This document shows, piece after piece, positions 24,877 to 33,079 of a stretch of DNA of 64,000 nt. A model generated the notes under the pieces. It saw only the letters and a list, made by a program, of their open reading frames with translations, did not search any database and was not told where the DNA came from. This DNA comes from Candidatus Sumerlaeota bacterium. Its GTDB lineage: Bacteria > Sumerlaeota > Sumerlaeia > Sumerlaeales > Sumerlaeaceae. Position 1 is the stretch's first letter. Every line of letters begins with the position of its first letter. Location of the stretch: contig JAAZBM010000014.1 in NCBI GenBank assembly GCA_012513815.1, forward strand, positions 248,001-312,000, read 5' to 3'. A program made the position numbers and the translations under genes.

Positions 24877-26754
24877 GTGTCAAGGGAATTATTGAACAAA
24901 ATCAACTCGCCCGCAGATTTGGAAGGCTTGAGCGAAAAGGAGCTCGACCTTTTGGCGGGAGAAATCCGCGAATTCATACTCGAAGTTGTCTCGCACAACG
25001 GCGGGCATTTGGCGTCTTCTCTTGGAACTGTCGAGCTGACTCTTGCGCTACACAGGATTTTCTCATCCCCACAAGATAAGCTCATCTGGGATGTTGGCCA
25101 TCAGGCCTATACGCACAAAATCATCACCGGACGGCGCGAGGTCTTTCCAACATTGCGCCTCATCAACGGCATTAGCGGCTTCCTCAAGCCGAGCGAAAGC
25201 GAACATGATGCCTTTATCTCGGGTCATGCGGGCAACTCCATTAGCGTCGCGTTGGGAATGGCAATTGCCCGCGACTTGCAAGACCAGCACCACAAGGTTG
25301 TTGCAATCATCGGCGACGGCTCCCTTGCTTGCGGAATGCCCTTCGAGGCGATGAATCACGGCGGACCGCTTGCCACAGATTTGGTTGTCGTTCTCAATGA
25401 CAACAAAATGTCCATCTCGAAGAACGTCGGGTCTGTTGCCAAATACTTGAATCACATTGTGCAATCGCACACCTATAACCGCAGCAAAACGCACACACGC
25501 GAATTCTTGCGGAAGTGCTTCGGCGGCTCGGAGACGCTCATCAAAATAATCCGAAAACTCCAAGAAAGTATCAAGGGTCTTTTCGTCCCATCTATTTTCT
25601 TCGAAGACCTCGGATTCCGATACATCGGTCCAATCGATGGACACAATATCCACAAACTCCTCACAACATTCAAACTTGTGCATACACTCCATGAACCGGT
25701 TCTTGTTCATGTCGTAACGCAAAAGGGACGAGGCTACAACCGGGCGGAACTGCGTCCCGAGCATTATCACGGCACCCCCAAATTCGACCCTGAATTCGGT
25801 GTCAGCACGACCATTTCGCCACAAACCTACACATCTGTTTTTGGGGCAAATATGGTGCGCCTGGGGAAATCAAACAACAAACTCGTCGCCATCACTGCAG
25901 CAATGGCGGAAGGAACAGGGCTTGAATCTTTCGGCAGAAAATTTCCCACGCAGTTCTTTGATGTCGGCATTGCCGAAGGCCATGCCATCACGTGCGCGGC
26001 CGGAATGGCAAAAGCCGGACTACGCCCCGTCGTCGCCATCTACTCCAGTTTTTTGCAACGTGCCTATGACTCGATTATGCATGATGTCCTCCTCCAGAAA
26101 CTGCCCGTAGTGTTCGCCATTGACCGTGCCGGTTTGGTGGGAGCGGACGGAGCAACACATCACGGACTCTTTGACATTGCCTACTTGCGCACATTGCCCA
26201 ACATTATCCTGATGTCGCCCCGTGACGGAGCCGAGCTTCGGGCAATGCTCGACTGGGCCATACTCGAAAACGATTGTCCGGTCGCGATTCGTTATCCACG
26301 CGGCCCAATCAACACATCAAATTCCAGCCGTGAAGTCGCGCCAATTGCGCTTTCTGAAATGGAAACGGTCCACGACGGACAAAAGAAAGTCACAATTTTC
26401 TCCTATGGCCACATCTTTGCGGAAGTGGAGAAAGCCGCCAACATTTTGCTGACCAAACATAAAATCGATGCCACGCTGATTAATGCCCGTTTTGCGAAAC
26501 CAATCAACAAACAATTTGTCCAAAGCATTGTCAAGGAGACACAATCTCTCGTCGTGACTGCAGAAGAAGGCTCACTGATGGGTGGCTTCGGAGCGGCCAT
26601 TGATGAATGCATCGCCGAATTGCCGAATAAACCCAAAGTGCTGAGTATCGGCATTCTTGATATGTTTGTCGAGCATGGCACCCAGCAGTGGTTGCGCGAG
26701 CAAACGGGACTCGATGCGCAAAGCATCGCCAAACGTATCTTGCAGCAGCTCTAA
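24877..26754 (+). CDS. dxs: 1-deoxy-D-xylulose-5-phosphate synthase
   Basis: TPP-dependent first step of the MEP isoprenoid pathway, joining pyruvate and glyceraldehyde 3-phosphate. The 625 residues show the DXS order: DVGHQAYTHKIITGRR and the catalytic GHAGNSIS region, the TPP/Mg motif IGDGSLACGM ... NDNKMSISKNVG, the transketolase pyrimidine domain (AVTAAMAEGTGL-like ITAAMAEGTGL; DVGIAEGHAIT), and the C-terminal domain (TAEEGSLMGGFGAAI). GTG start with AAGGAA six bases upstream. The stop overlaps that of the convergent helicase gene by 3 bases within CTAA. Confidence 0.95.
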   Translation: MSRELLNKINSPADLEGLSEKELDLLAGEIREFILEVVSHNGGHLASSLGTVELTLALHRIFSSPQDKLIWDVGHQAYTHKIITGRREVFPTLRLINGISGFLKPSESEHDAFISGHAGNSISVALGMAIARDLQDQHHKVVAIIGDGSLACGMPFEAMNHGGPLATDLVVVLNDNKMSISKNVGSVAKYLNHIVQSHTYNRSKTHTREFLRKCFGGSETLIKIIRKLQESIKGLFVPSIFFEDLGFRYIGPIDGHNIHKLLTTFKLVHTLHEPVLVHVVTQKGRGYNRAELRPEHYHGTPKFDPEFGVSTTISPQTYTSVFGANMVRLGKSNNKLVAITAAMAEGTGLESFGRKFPTQFFDVGIAEGHAITCAAGMAKAGLRPVVAIYSSFLQRAYDSIMHDVLLQKLPVVFAIDRAGLVGADGATHHGLFDIAYLRTLPNIILMSPRDGAELRAMLDWAILENDCPVAIRYPRGPINTSNSSREVAPIALSEMETVHDGQKKVTIFSYGHIFAEVEKAANILLTKHKIDATLINARFAKPINKQFVQSIVKETQSLVVTAEEGSLMGGFGAAIDECIAELPNKPKVLSIGILDMFVEHGTQQWLREQTGLDAQSIAKRILQQL

Positions 26755-29396
26755 CCTTCATGCTCACTGAAGAAAGCATGTAGCTGTTCGACTAATTCGT
26801 CTGTCGTCCCGAAATGGCATTCCTGAATCGGCAAGCTCTTGAGAAAAACTCGCCCGTAGGACTTCTGCATGACACGCTTATCAAGGATAAGCGCCGCGCC
26901 GTAATCACTCTTGGACCGGATGAGTCGCCCGAATCCCTGTTTCAGTTTGATAACTGCCATCGGCAATTGCAAATCAAAAAAGGACGACAATCCCCGCCGT
27001 TCGCAGACTTCCGAACGTGACTGTAAGATGGGGTCGCTCGGCACCTCGAACGGGAGTTTATGCAAAACAAGCAAAACCAATGCATCCCCTTTCAGGTCGA
27101 TGCCTTCCCAAAAACTCACCGTCGCAAACAAGACCGCGCTTCGGGCAGTCCTGAAGGTATGCAGCAAATGACTCCGCTCTTCTTTCAGTCCTTGCTTCAG
27201 CACCAGAATATTCTGTGCGGAAAGCTCGGGTTCAATACTCTCATATAGCTCTTTCATCGCACTATAGCTGCGGAACAAAACCATCGCACGACCGGAGGAA
27301 ACGGAAATTGCTTGCACCATAAATCGCTTCAAATCATCATCTATGACATTGCGATGCACATCATCACTGAGGTTTGTAGGAACCATCAATCGGCAATTGT
27401 CACGGTAGTTAAACGGGCTTTGATACAAACTGTAATTGCATCGACGGATAAGTGCCGTTTTGAGAATCTTGTCATCAAGCGTATCTTCCTCCGATTCCGC
27501 ATCATACGAAATGGGCAGGCCGACTTGGCGTGAGAAATACTCGAAGGATTTGTTGATGGCCAAAGTCGCCGAGGTCATAATTACCGGTTTGGACGGGTCG
27601 CTGAACAACCCATTGCGAAGTCTGTCGGCCACATCGATTTGCGCCACGGACAAAGTGATATACGCCTGTCCCTTGCTGCGACCACGCGTATACGATCTCA
27701 TCTCAAACCAGCGGCAATACTCCGTTGTCGACACGCCCATAAAAGTAACGATGGTCGTGTACAGTGCTCCCAATCGGCGAATGGACGAATGCAAACATAT
27801 GATGCTCCCATTCAGGGATTCATTAGCTTTATCAAGTTCGAGTTCGTCAAGCAAATCACTCAGCTTCTCCCCAAGACTGATTGTCGACTTCAGCTCATCC
27901 AGCAATTGCAGCAACAATTCTTTGCAATCATCCCAAAACGGACGTTCCATTACAGCATCTGTCAAACGCAAATTTCGGTTCGCATAATTGCTTTTATTTC
28001 CCTTGTTCAGTTCGTCCATTTCCGTCGTCAGTACGGCCGTAATCTGTGAGAACGATTCCTGAACAGATTCAAACAATTCTTTGCATTTCTGTGGAAAATC
28101 CGTAGACAGTATGAGCAACACAGGCATCATTCTGTCTCGATCCATCTCAAGCGCGTCAATGGCGGAATGCAACTGTGTCAGAATCCCTCTGCCATTACGA
28201 TTATGATAAAGACGATTGAGAATCCGCCGAATTGTAAACTCGTTGATTTCTTCCGTAAACTGGTCAATCGCGATACTCTCAAGATTATGCGCCTCATCAA
28301 TAATCAGCGCCTGATGACTTGGCAAAAGGGCAACATCCTGTTCTCGTAGCGCCAAGTCAATCATTAACAAACTATGATTGACAATGACCACATCGGCCGC
28401 CGACGCCTTGCGGTGCATATTAAAATAAAAACACTCGCCAAAGTGCGGGCACCGTGCCCCAAGGCATTCGTCACCATCGCTGGACACTTCATTCCAAACC
28501 TCATCACTCACCGCAAACGGCAAGTCACTGCGCTCCCCGGTATCGGTATGCTCGATCCACGCCTCAAGTTCCTGCAACTCCGATTGTTTTTCACTCGGAA
28601 TCAACTCCGGCTGCCCGATGGAATAACGCAATCGCCGAATGGAAACAAAGTGCGAACGTCCCTTGACCAACACCGTCTTGAATTCCCGCCCCATGATCGT
28701 TTGCAGCGCCGGGATATCCTTCTTGATAATCTGTTCTTGCAGAGGAATAGTTGATGTCGAAACGACAATCCGTTCCTGATTCAGTAGCCCCCACTCAATC
28801 GCCGGAATCAGATAGGCATAAGATTTGCCGATCCCTGTACCTGCCTCGATAACCGACACACGATTTTCGTTGAACGCAGTGGCGATCGTCCGAAGCATCG
28901 CCACCTGTTCCGGACGATACTCCAATCCGTAAGCGTCACTATTCTCGTCCGAATGCAAAAAAGTGGCAAGCTTATCGGCATCAATAGGAACTCGTTTTTT
29001 CTCCTTGAAAGCCTTGACAACAATCCGGACAGAACACACATCATTGTCCACGATGATATTACCGACACCGCGAGAACCATACATGGCCGCCACATTAATA
29101 TCAGCATTCGACGGCTCCAGATTGCCTGTCGGGTGATTGTGAATGAGCACCTGACCAAAGGTTGCCGTCATTCCTGGCGCAGGCACCGCGCCGGCATTTC
29201 CGGACGCAAGATGTTCGAGGGAACATATACGAGACGACTCATCCACGGTTCCAACACCGAACACTTCATTGCCATTATTGCGCGAAATGATATCACGCAA
29301 TTTGATTTGCATTTCTGTGGTAAACCAGTTTTCGGCCGGAGCGTAAGTCGATTGACTTTCTCCGACTCTTTCTTTGTTGCCATCTTTCATGTCCAT
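26751..29396 (-). CDS. DinG/XPD-family helicase with N-terminal JAMM (RadC-like) domain
   Basis: 881 residues. The N-terminal ~150 hold a JAMM/MPN domain: EVFGVGTVDE and the metal site IHNHPTGNLEPSNAD (H-x-H-x7-S-x2-D), as in RadC. Then comes an XPD/DinG helicase: Walker A VIEAGTGIGKSYAYL, four cysteines in the CLGARCPHFGEC region (with an upstream Cys) typical of the 4Fe-4S domain, DEAHNLE as motif II, and the C-terminal FATVSFWEGIDLKG and QGFGRLIRS motifs. It probably unwinds DNA or R-loops during repair. DinG in Firmicutes carries an exonuclease at this position and E. coli DinG has nothing, so a JAMM domain here is unusual. TATAAT almost touches the start, hinting at a very short leader. 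Confidence 0.88.
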   Translation of the reverse strand: MDMKDGNKERVGESQSTYAPAENWFTTEMQIKLRDIISRNNGNEVFGVGTVDESSRICSLEHLASGNAGAVPAPGMTATFGQVLIHNHPTGNLEPSNADINVAAMYGSRGVGNIIVDNDVCSVRIVVKAFKEKKRVPIDADKLATFLHSDENSDAYGLEYRPEQVAMLRTIATAFNENRVSVIEAGTGIGKSYAYLIPAIEWGLLNQERIVVSTSTIPLQEQIIKKDIPALQTIMGREFKTVLVKGRSHFVSIRRLRYSIGQPELIPSEKQSELQELEAWIEHTDTGERSDLPFAVSDEVWNEVSSDGDECLGARCPHFGECFYFNMHRKASAADVVIVNHSLLMIDLALREQDVALLPSHQALIIDEAHNLESIAIDQFTEEINEFTIRRILNRLYHNRNGRGILTQLHSAIDALEMDRDRMMPVLLILSTDFPQKCKELFESVQESFSQITAVLTTEMDELNKGNKSNYANRNLRLTDAVMERPFWDDCKELLLQLLDELKSTISLGEKLSDLLDELELDKANESLNGSIICLHSSIRRLGALYTTIVTFMGVSTTEYCRWFEMRSYTRGRSKGQAYITLSVAQIDVADRLRNGLFSDPSKPVIMTSATLAINKSFEYFSRQVGLPISYDAESEEDTLDDKILKTALIRRCNYSLYQSPFNYRDNCRLMVPTNLSDDVHRNVIDDDLKRFMVQAISVSSGRAMVLFRSYSAMKELYESIEPELSAQNILVLKQGLKEERSHLLHTFRTARSAVLFATVSFWEGIDLKGDALVLLVLHKLPFEVPSDPILQSRSEVCERRGLSSFFDLQLPMAVIKLKQGFGRLIRSKSDYGAALILDKRVMQKSYGRVFLKSLPIQECHFGTTDELVEQLHAFFSEHEG

Positions 29397-29548
29397 ATAT
29401 TATAGATGACGAAAAGACAAATTTCACACCACCTGTTATTTACCAACAAACATGGACGATTTCTTAGAACAAGCATTACAGTTGTATCTATTACTGTTGC
29501 AGATTGCATGATACTGAGTGGCACACATGGTGCGGCAAATAGAGAGTA

Positions 29549-30163
29549 ATGGACATTAAACTGATCATTGGGCTCGGAAATCCGGGAGACGCCTATAGGA
29601 ATACATTGCACAATGCGGGATGGATGACGGTTGACAAGATTGCCGAACGCTATCACGCACAATGGTGCATCGAAAGCCGGTTCTCCGCGATGACCACTCA
29701 AATCCGTATACAGGACACAATCGTTAACCTCATGAAACCTCTGACTTTCATGAACCTGAGTGGAAACAGCGTTGGACCGTTCTGCTCAAAAAAAGGGATT
29801 TTGCCCAACGAACTTATCATCATCAATGACGATTTGGCATTCACGGTCGGCACCATTCGCATCCGCGAGGCGGGCAGCCACAACGGGCACAACGGTTTGC
29901 GTGACATCATCCGCGCCATTGGAACCAATCAGTTCCCACGGATTCGCGTTGGCATCGCTGCCGAGAAAATGGCCGTACACGGAGATGAGTACAAGGATTA
30001 TGTCTTGCACAGTCTACCCCCCAAACAACACGAAACATTCCTTGTCGGGGTTGAGCTTGCGGCAGACGCAGCCGAATGGAGTGTCAAGAACGGGGTTCAG
30101 GCGGCAATGAATCGTTTCAATAAAAAGCAATCTAAGCCACCAAAGGAGGACAACAATCAATGA
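29549..30163 (+). CDS. pth: Peptidyl-tRNA hydrolase
   Basis: Releases peptides from prematurely dropped peptidyl-tRNA. The start LIIGLGNPGDAYRNTLHNAG contains the catalytic His21, followed by KPLTFMNLSG, INDDLAFTVGTIRIR, and GSHNGHNGL in place of the usual GGHNGL loop. 204 residues is normal with a short hydrophilic tail. In many genomes pth follows rplY; here rplY is 20 kb away. The stop overlaps the next gene as ATGA, so the two are translationally coupled. Confidence 0.94.
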   Translation: MDIKLIIGLGNPGDAYRNTLHNAGWMTVDKIAERYHAQWCIESRFSAMTTQIRIQDTIVNLMKPLTFMNLSGNSVGPFCSKKGILPNELIIINDDLAFTVGTIRIREAGSHNGHNGLRDIIRAIGTNQFPRIRVGIAAEKMAVHGDEYKDYVLHSLPPKQHETFLVGVELAADAAEWSVKNGVQAAMNRFNKKQSKPPKEDNNQ

Positions 30164-31110
30164 AAGTCCTACGTACATTTCTGTTTATGTTCGCGCTAAT
30201 GTTCTGCTGCGCAAATGTGCCGGCGAACACGACAAAGACACTTGAACAATCACTGAAAATCGCCTTTCTGGATGCGCCTAGTTCGACCCTCGACATGAAC
30301 GCGTTCGACATGCAGATTCTCAAAGAATACCTTATGAATCGCCCCGATGTGTTTGATGCTCTCAAGGCAAAAGGCTATAAGGATATCGAGATTATCAGCG
30401 TCAACGAGCAAGATCACATGATGCGGCTGTTGCGTTTTGCGGGCGCCGAAATCGTCTTCACGCCACTATCGTTGTACCTCAATTCGCTCCCCGTCAAATA
30501 CACCCCCGTCTTCCAACTCTATGAAGGATCCTACATGGATCAGCGGCTAGTCATCTTCAAGAATCCAAACATGAACAGCGATGCATCGTCCTCTTCGACC
30601 AAAGTCGCAGTCAGTTTTGCAGACATGAAAAGTCAGCCACAATTGCTCAATGCGATTAAGTCCTCCATCAAGAACGACCAGATCGAATTTGCCTATTTTT
30701 CGAACCCGCATGACATCGCCAAGTCAGTGCTCTGTGGCCTGATAGAATACGGTATTTGCGAGCGGAAAATTCTGGATACAGTTATTCAGCAAGCTTGGGT
30801 GGACATGTCGCAAAAAGATGTCGTGACCATCATTGACGAACTGGATTTGATGCCAACAGACCCGGTGCTCTTTCGTTCCGAATTCAACAACCCGGACTAC
30901 CACATTCTGGCAATCCGTCTGCGCCGTGCCTTCTCGCAATACTTTGCCACACAGCCATCCTCAATGGTACTCATTCCACTTGACACAGCCGACGTTCAGG
31001 ACAAGATTCTCAAATACAAAGACCAAGTGTTGAAACTCTTTCAAAAGGCATTGCTGACGACTTCATCAAGACAAATCATTTCCGAATTCGACAACTCGGA
31101 AAAAGAGTAG
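30160..31110 (+). CDS. Exported PhnD-like substrate-binding protein
   Basis: Signal peptide (residues 1-23) followed by a two-lobed binding-protein-like sequence: LKIAFLDAPSSTLDM, a stretch with DALKAKGYKDIEII, LRFAGAEIVFTPLSLYLNS, FQLYEGSYMDQRLVIF, then SFADMKSQPQLLNAIKSS and SNPHDIAKSVLCGLIEYGICERKILDT. The organisation resembles periplasmic phosphate/phosphonate-binding (PhnD-type) domains that often act without an ABC transporter, for example as sensory inputs. No permease or ATPase is adjacent. Coupled to pth by ATGA overlap. Ligand unknown. Confidence 0.65.
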   Translation: MKVLRTFLFMFALMFCCANVPANTTKTLEQSLKIAFLDAPSSTLDMNAFDMQILKEYLMNRPDVFDALKAKGYKDIEIISVNEQDHMMRLLRFAGAEIVFTPLSLYLNSLPVKYTPVFQLYEGSYMDQRLVIFKNPNMNSDASSSSTKVAVSFADMKSQPQLLNAIKSSIKNDQIEFAYFSNPHDIAKSVLCGLIEYGICERKILDTVIQQAWVDMSQKDVVTIIDELDLMPTDPVLFRSEFNNPDYHILAIRLRRAFSQYFATQPSSMVLIPLDTADVQDKILKYKDQVLKLFQKALLTTSSRQIISEFDNSEKE

Positions 31111-31114
31111 TCGC

Positions 31115-31795
31115 CTACATCACATCAATAAGTTCTTTAAACGAATCGATAATCAAATCCGGCTGATAAGGTTCCAGTTCGGCACGTGTGCACTGCCCGT
31201 GTGTCACAGCGATTGATTTGACACCGGCATTCTTCGCGAAGATAATATCAAACTGCGTATCGCCAATGACGACGCATTCATCTTTGCGGACTTCAGCCTC
31301 AGAAATCAAATGCCACAAAAGGTCCGGAGCAGGCTTGCGTGGCATGGTGTCGCTGTAGCCGCGCACCCAATCGAAATGGGCAATCAGTCCTGTTGTCTCC
31401 AACGTCGTCACAGTCATCGGATGTGGCTTGTTGCTAGTCACCGCAAGCAAAACTCCACCGCGATGAAGTTTCTCCAACAGTTCAAAAACATACGGATAAA
31501 CTTTGGCATGCTCACTCGGATGCTTCAGATAATAGTCATACAATATCGGATAAGCCGTTTCCATCAGCGGGTCATCCTCGGCAACGCCAAGCAAGCTCGC
31601 CGCCAAATAATGCGCACCACGACCGACATGCGACTTGACTTCCTCGGACGAAATCGTCGGACGACCAAGGCTCGACAACATCGCATTGCCCGCCGCCGCA
31701 ATATCGGAAAAAGCATCAACCAAAGTCCCGTCCAAATCAAACGCAAGGATTTTGGCATGCTCTATTATGCTCTTACCATCCGCTTGAATACTCAC
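31115..31795 (-). CDS. gph: HAD-superfamily phosphatase, phosphoglycolate phosphatase-like
   Basis: The HAD motifs are in order: LAFDLDGTLVD with the nucleophile Asp and acid/base Asp, a cap domain, VTSNKPH as motif II, and RKPAPDLL plus VVIGDTQFDIIFAKNAG as motifs III/IV. The layout fits phosphoglycolate phosphatase, which removes 2-phosphoglycolate from DNA repair or oxygenation, but related sugar phosphatases look alike. GTG start 2 bases after the manC stop, so it is the second gene of a manC-gph operon. The end is 4 bases from the convergent PhnD-like gene. Confidence 0.82.
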   Translation of the reverse strand: MSIQADGKSIIEHAKILAFDLDGTLVDAFSDIAAAGNAMLSSLGRPTISSEEVKSHVGRGAHYLAASLLGVAEDDPLMETAYPILYDYYLKHPSEHAKVYPYVFELLEKLHRGGVLLAVTSNKPHPMTVTTLETTGLIAHFDWVRGYSDTMPRKPAPDLLWHLISEAEVRKDECVVIGDTQFDIIFAKNAGVKSIAVTHGQCTRAELEPYQPDLIIDSFKELIDVM

Positions 31796-31797
31796 GA

Positions 31798-32904
31798 CTA
31801 TAGATACTTGCCCTTTTGTGATTCACGCACAGCCGCGACAACATCCTTCACACGTTGCGCCATAGACTTCGGGAAAACCATTGTCACATCGTCCGTGTTG
31901 ACAATCACCAAATCACGCACCCCATAAGCAACGACCAGTTTCTCATGGTCAGGTTCGCGATTCTGCCCCTTCACCGTATAAACCGTACAACAGGAACTAT
32001 CCAGTGCCAACACGTTGCCAACCAGAACATTCTGGTCAGAATCGGGCGGACTGATGCGGTCAAGGCAATCCCAACTGCCGATATCGTCCCACGGAAAACT
32101 CACCGAGACCACAACAACCGATTTGTATTTCTCCAAAACTCCGTAGTCAATCGACTTCTTGGGAATCTCGTTGAATGCCGAGGCCAAACCATCGGCATCA
32201 TGATTCTGAATGCATTGAGTCATCGGAGCAATCTGGCGACCGCACTCCGGGAAAACTTCCTCGAAGGCATGAATCAAGACACTCGTGCGCCAGATGAACT
32301 GACCCGAATTCCACAAGTAATTGCCCGCTTTCAGATACTCAATGGCCGTATCCGTGTTCGGTTTTTCGCGGAACGACGCAACATGAAAACAGCGGCCATT
32401 TGCATTGCCACCCTCAAGCGGAACGCCACACTCGATATAGCCATACCCCGTCTCCGGACGAACCGGACGCACCCCAAACAAAACAAGATTATCGGAAACC
32501 TCGGACAGTTTGAAGCCTTCACGGCAATCATTCAAAAAAGCTGCTTCATCGCTGATATGGCTATCGGCTGTCAAAACCAGCATATTGACATCGTCAGTAT
32601 AGCGCGCCCGTACGTACGCGCACGCCAACGCAAGACAAGCCGAGGTGTTGCGCCCACACGGCTCGGCGATGATATTATCCTTAGACAGTTGCGGCAGTTC
32701 GTCCTCAATAGCCTCCTTGAGTTGACCACCCGTGATAATATAGATATTCTCATATGGAATCAACAACTGAATCCGATCAACAACGGTGGCAAGCATACTG
32801 CGCTCACCGGCGATTTTCAGTAATTGCTTTGGATAAGTACGCCGACTCAGTGGCCAGAATCTTTCTCCGGCACCGCCAGCCATAATTACCGCAATTTTAT
32901 CCAT
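31798..32904 (-). CDS. manC: Mannose-1-phosphate guanylyltransferase
   Basis: Makes GDP-mannose from mannose-1-phosphate and GTP for surface glycans. VIMAGGAGERFWPLSRRTYPKQLL is the nucleotidyltransferase signature, followed by VLTADSHIS, TGYGYIE, FREKPN, LWNSGQFIW and SIDYGVLEK, all typical of the GMP-type enzymes. It lacks the C-terminal isomerase domain of bifunctional ManC/AlgA. ATG 32904 is chosen because homology begins there and GGAGA lies upstream; the frame is open to a TTG at 32949. It heads a two-gene unit with gph. Confidence 0.92.
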   Translation of the reverse strand: MDKIAVIMAGGAGERFWPLSRRTYPKQLLKIAGERSMLATVVDRIQLLIPYENIYIITGGQLKEAIEDELPQLSKDNIIAEPCGRNTSACLALACAYVRARYTDDVNMLVLTADSHISDEAAFLNDCREGFKLSEVSDNLVLFGVRPVRPETGYGYIECGVPLEGGNANGRCFHVASFREKPNTDTAIEYLKAGNYLWNSGQFIWRTSVLIHAFEEVFPECGRQIAPMTQCIQNHDADGLASAFNEIPKKSIDYGVLEKYKSVVVVSVSFPWDDIGSWDCLDRISPPDSDQNVLVGNVLALDSSCCTVYTVKGQNREPDHEKLVVAYGVRDLVIVNTDDVTMVFPKSMAQRVKDVVAAVRESQKGKYL

Positions 32905-33079
32905 ATCGTTCGCTTTCTCCAAAACAGCCAATGACTTGTTCTTGAACAAGAGATGACCCTGTAAATATCCTATACCAATTACACTAATAAGGTAAATAAT
33001 TGTAATTATTTTATTATAGTAGCTTTATCTCGCATACATAAGTATAGCAGGTAGCATTTATTAAGGGATAAGTGTATCA

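Noticed and set aside
24771-25079. Small frame starting TTG before dxs
   Set aside because: It overlaps dxs out of frame for 200 bases and shows no family; dxs has a better-supported GTG with its own ribosome-binding site.
29518-29532. Sigma-54-like site TGGCAC-N5-GTGC before pth
   Set aside because: The -12 element has G for T and would leave a leader of about 5 bases; one imperfect match near a housekeeping gene is not enough.
31855-32823. 322-codon open frame antisense to manC
   Set aside because: The sense frame has every guanylyltransferase motif; the antisense product has none.
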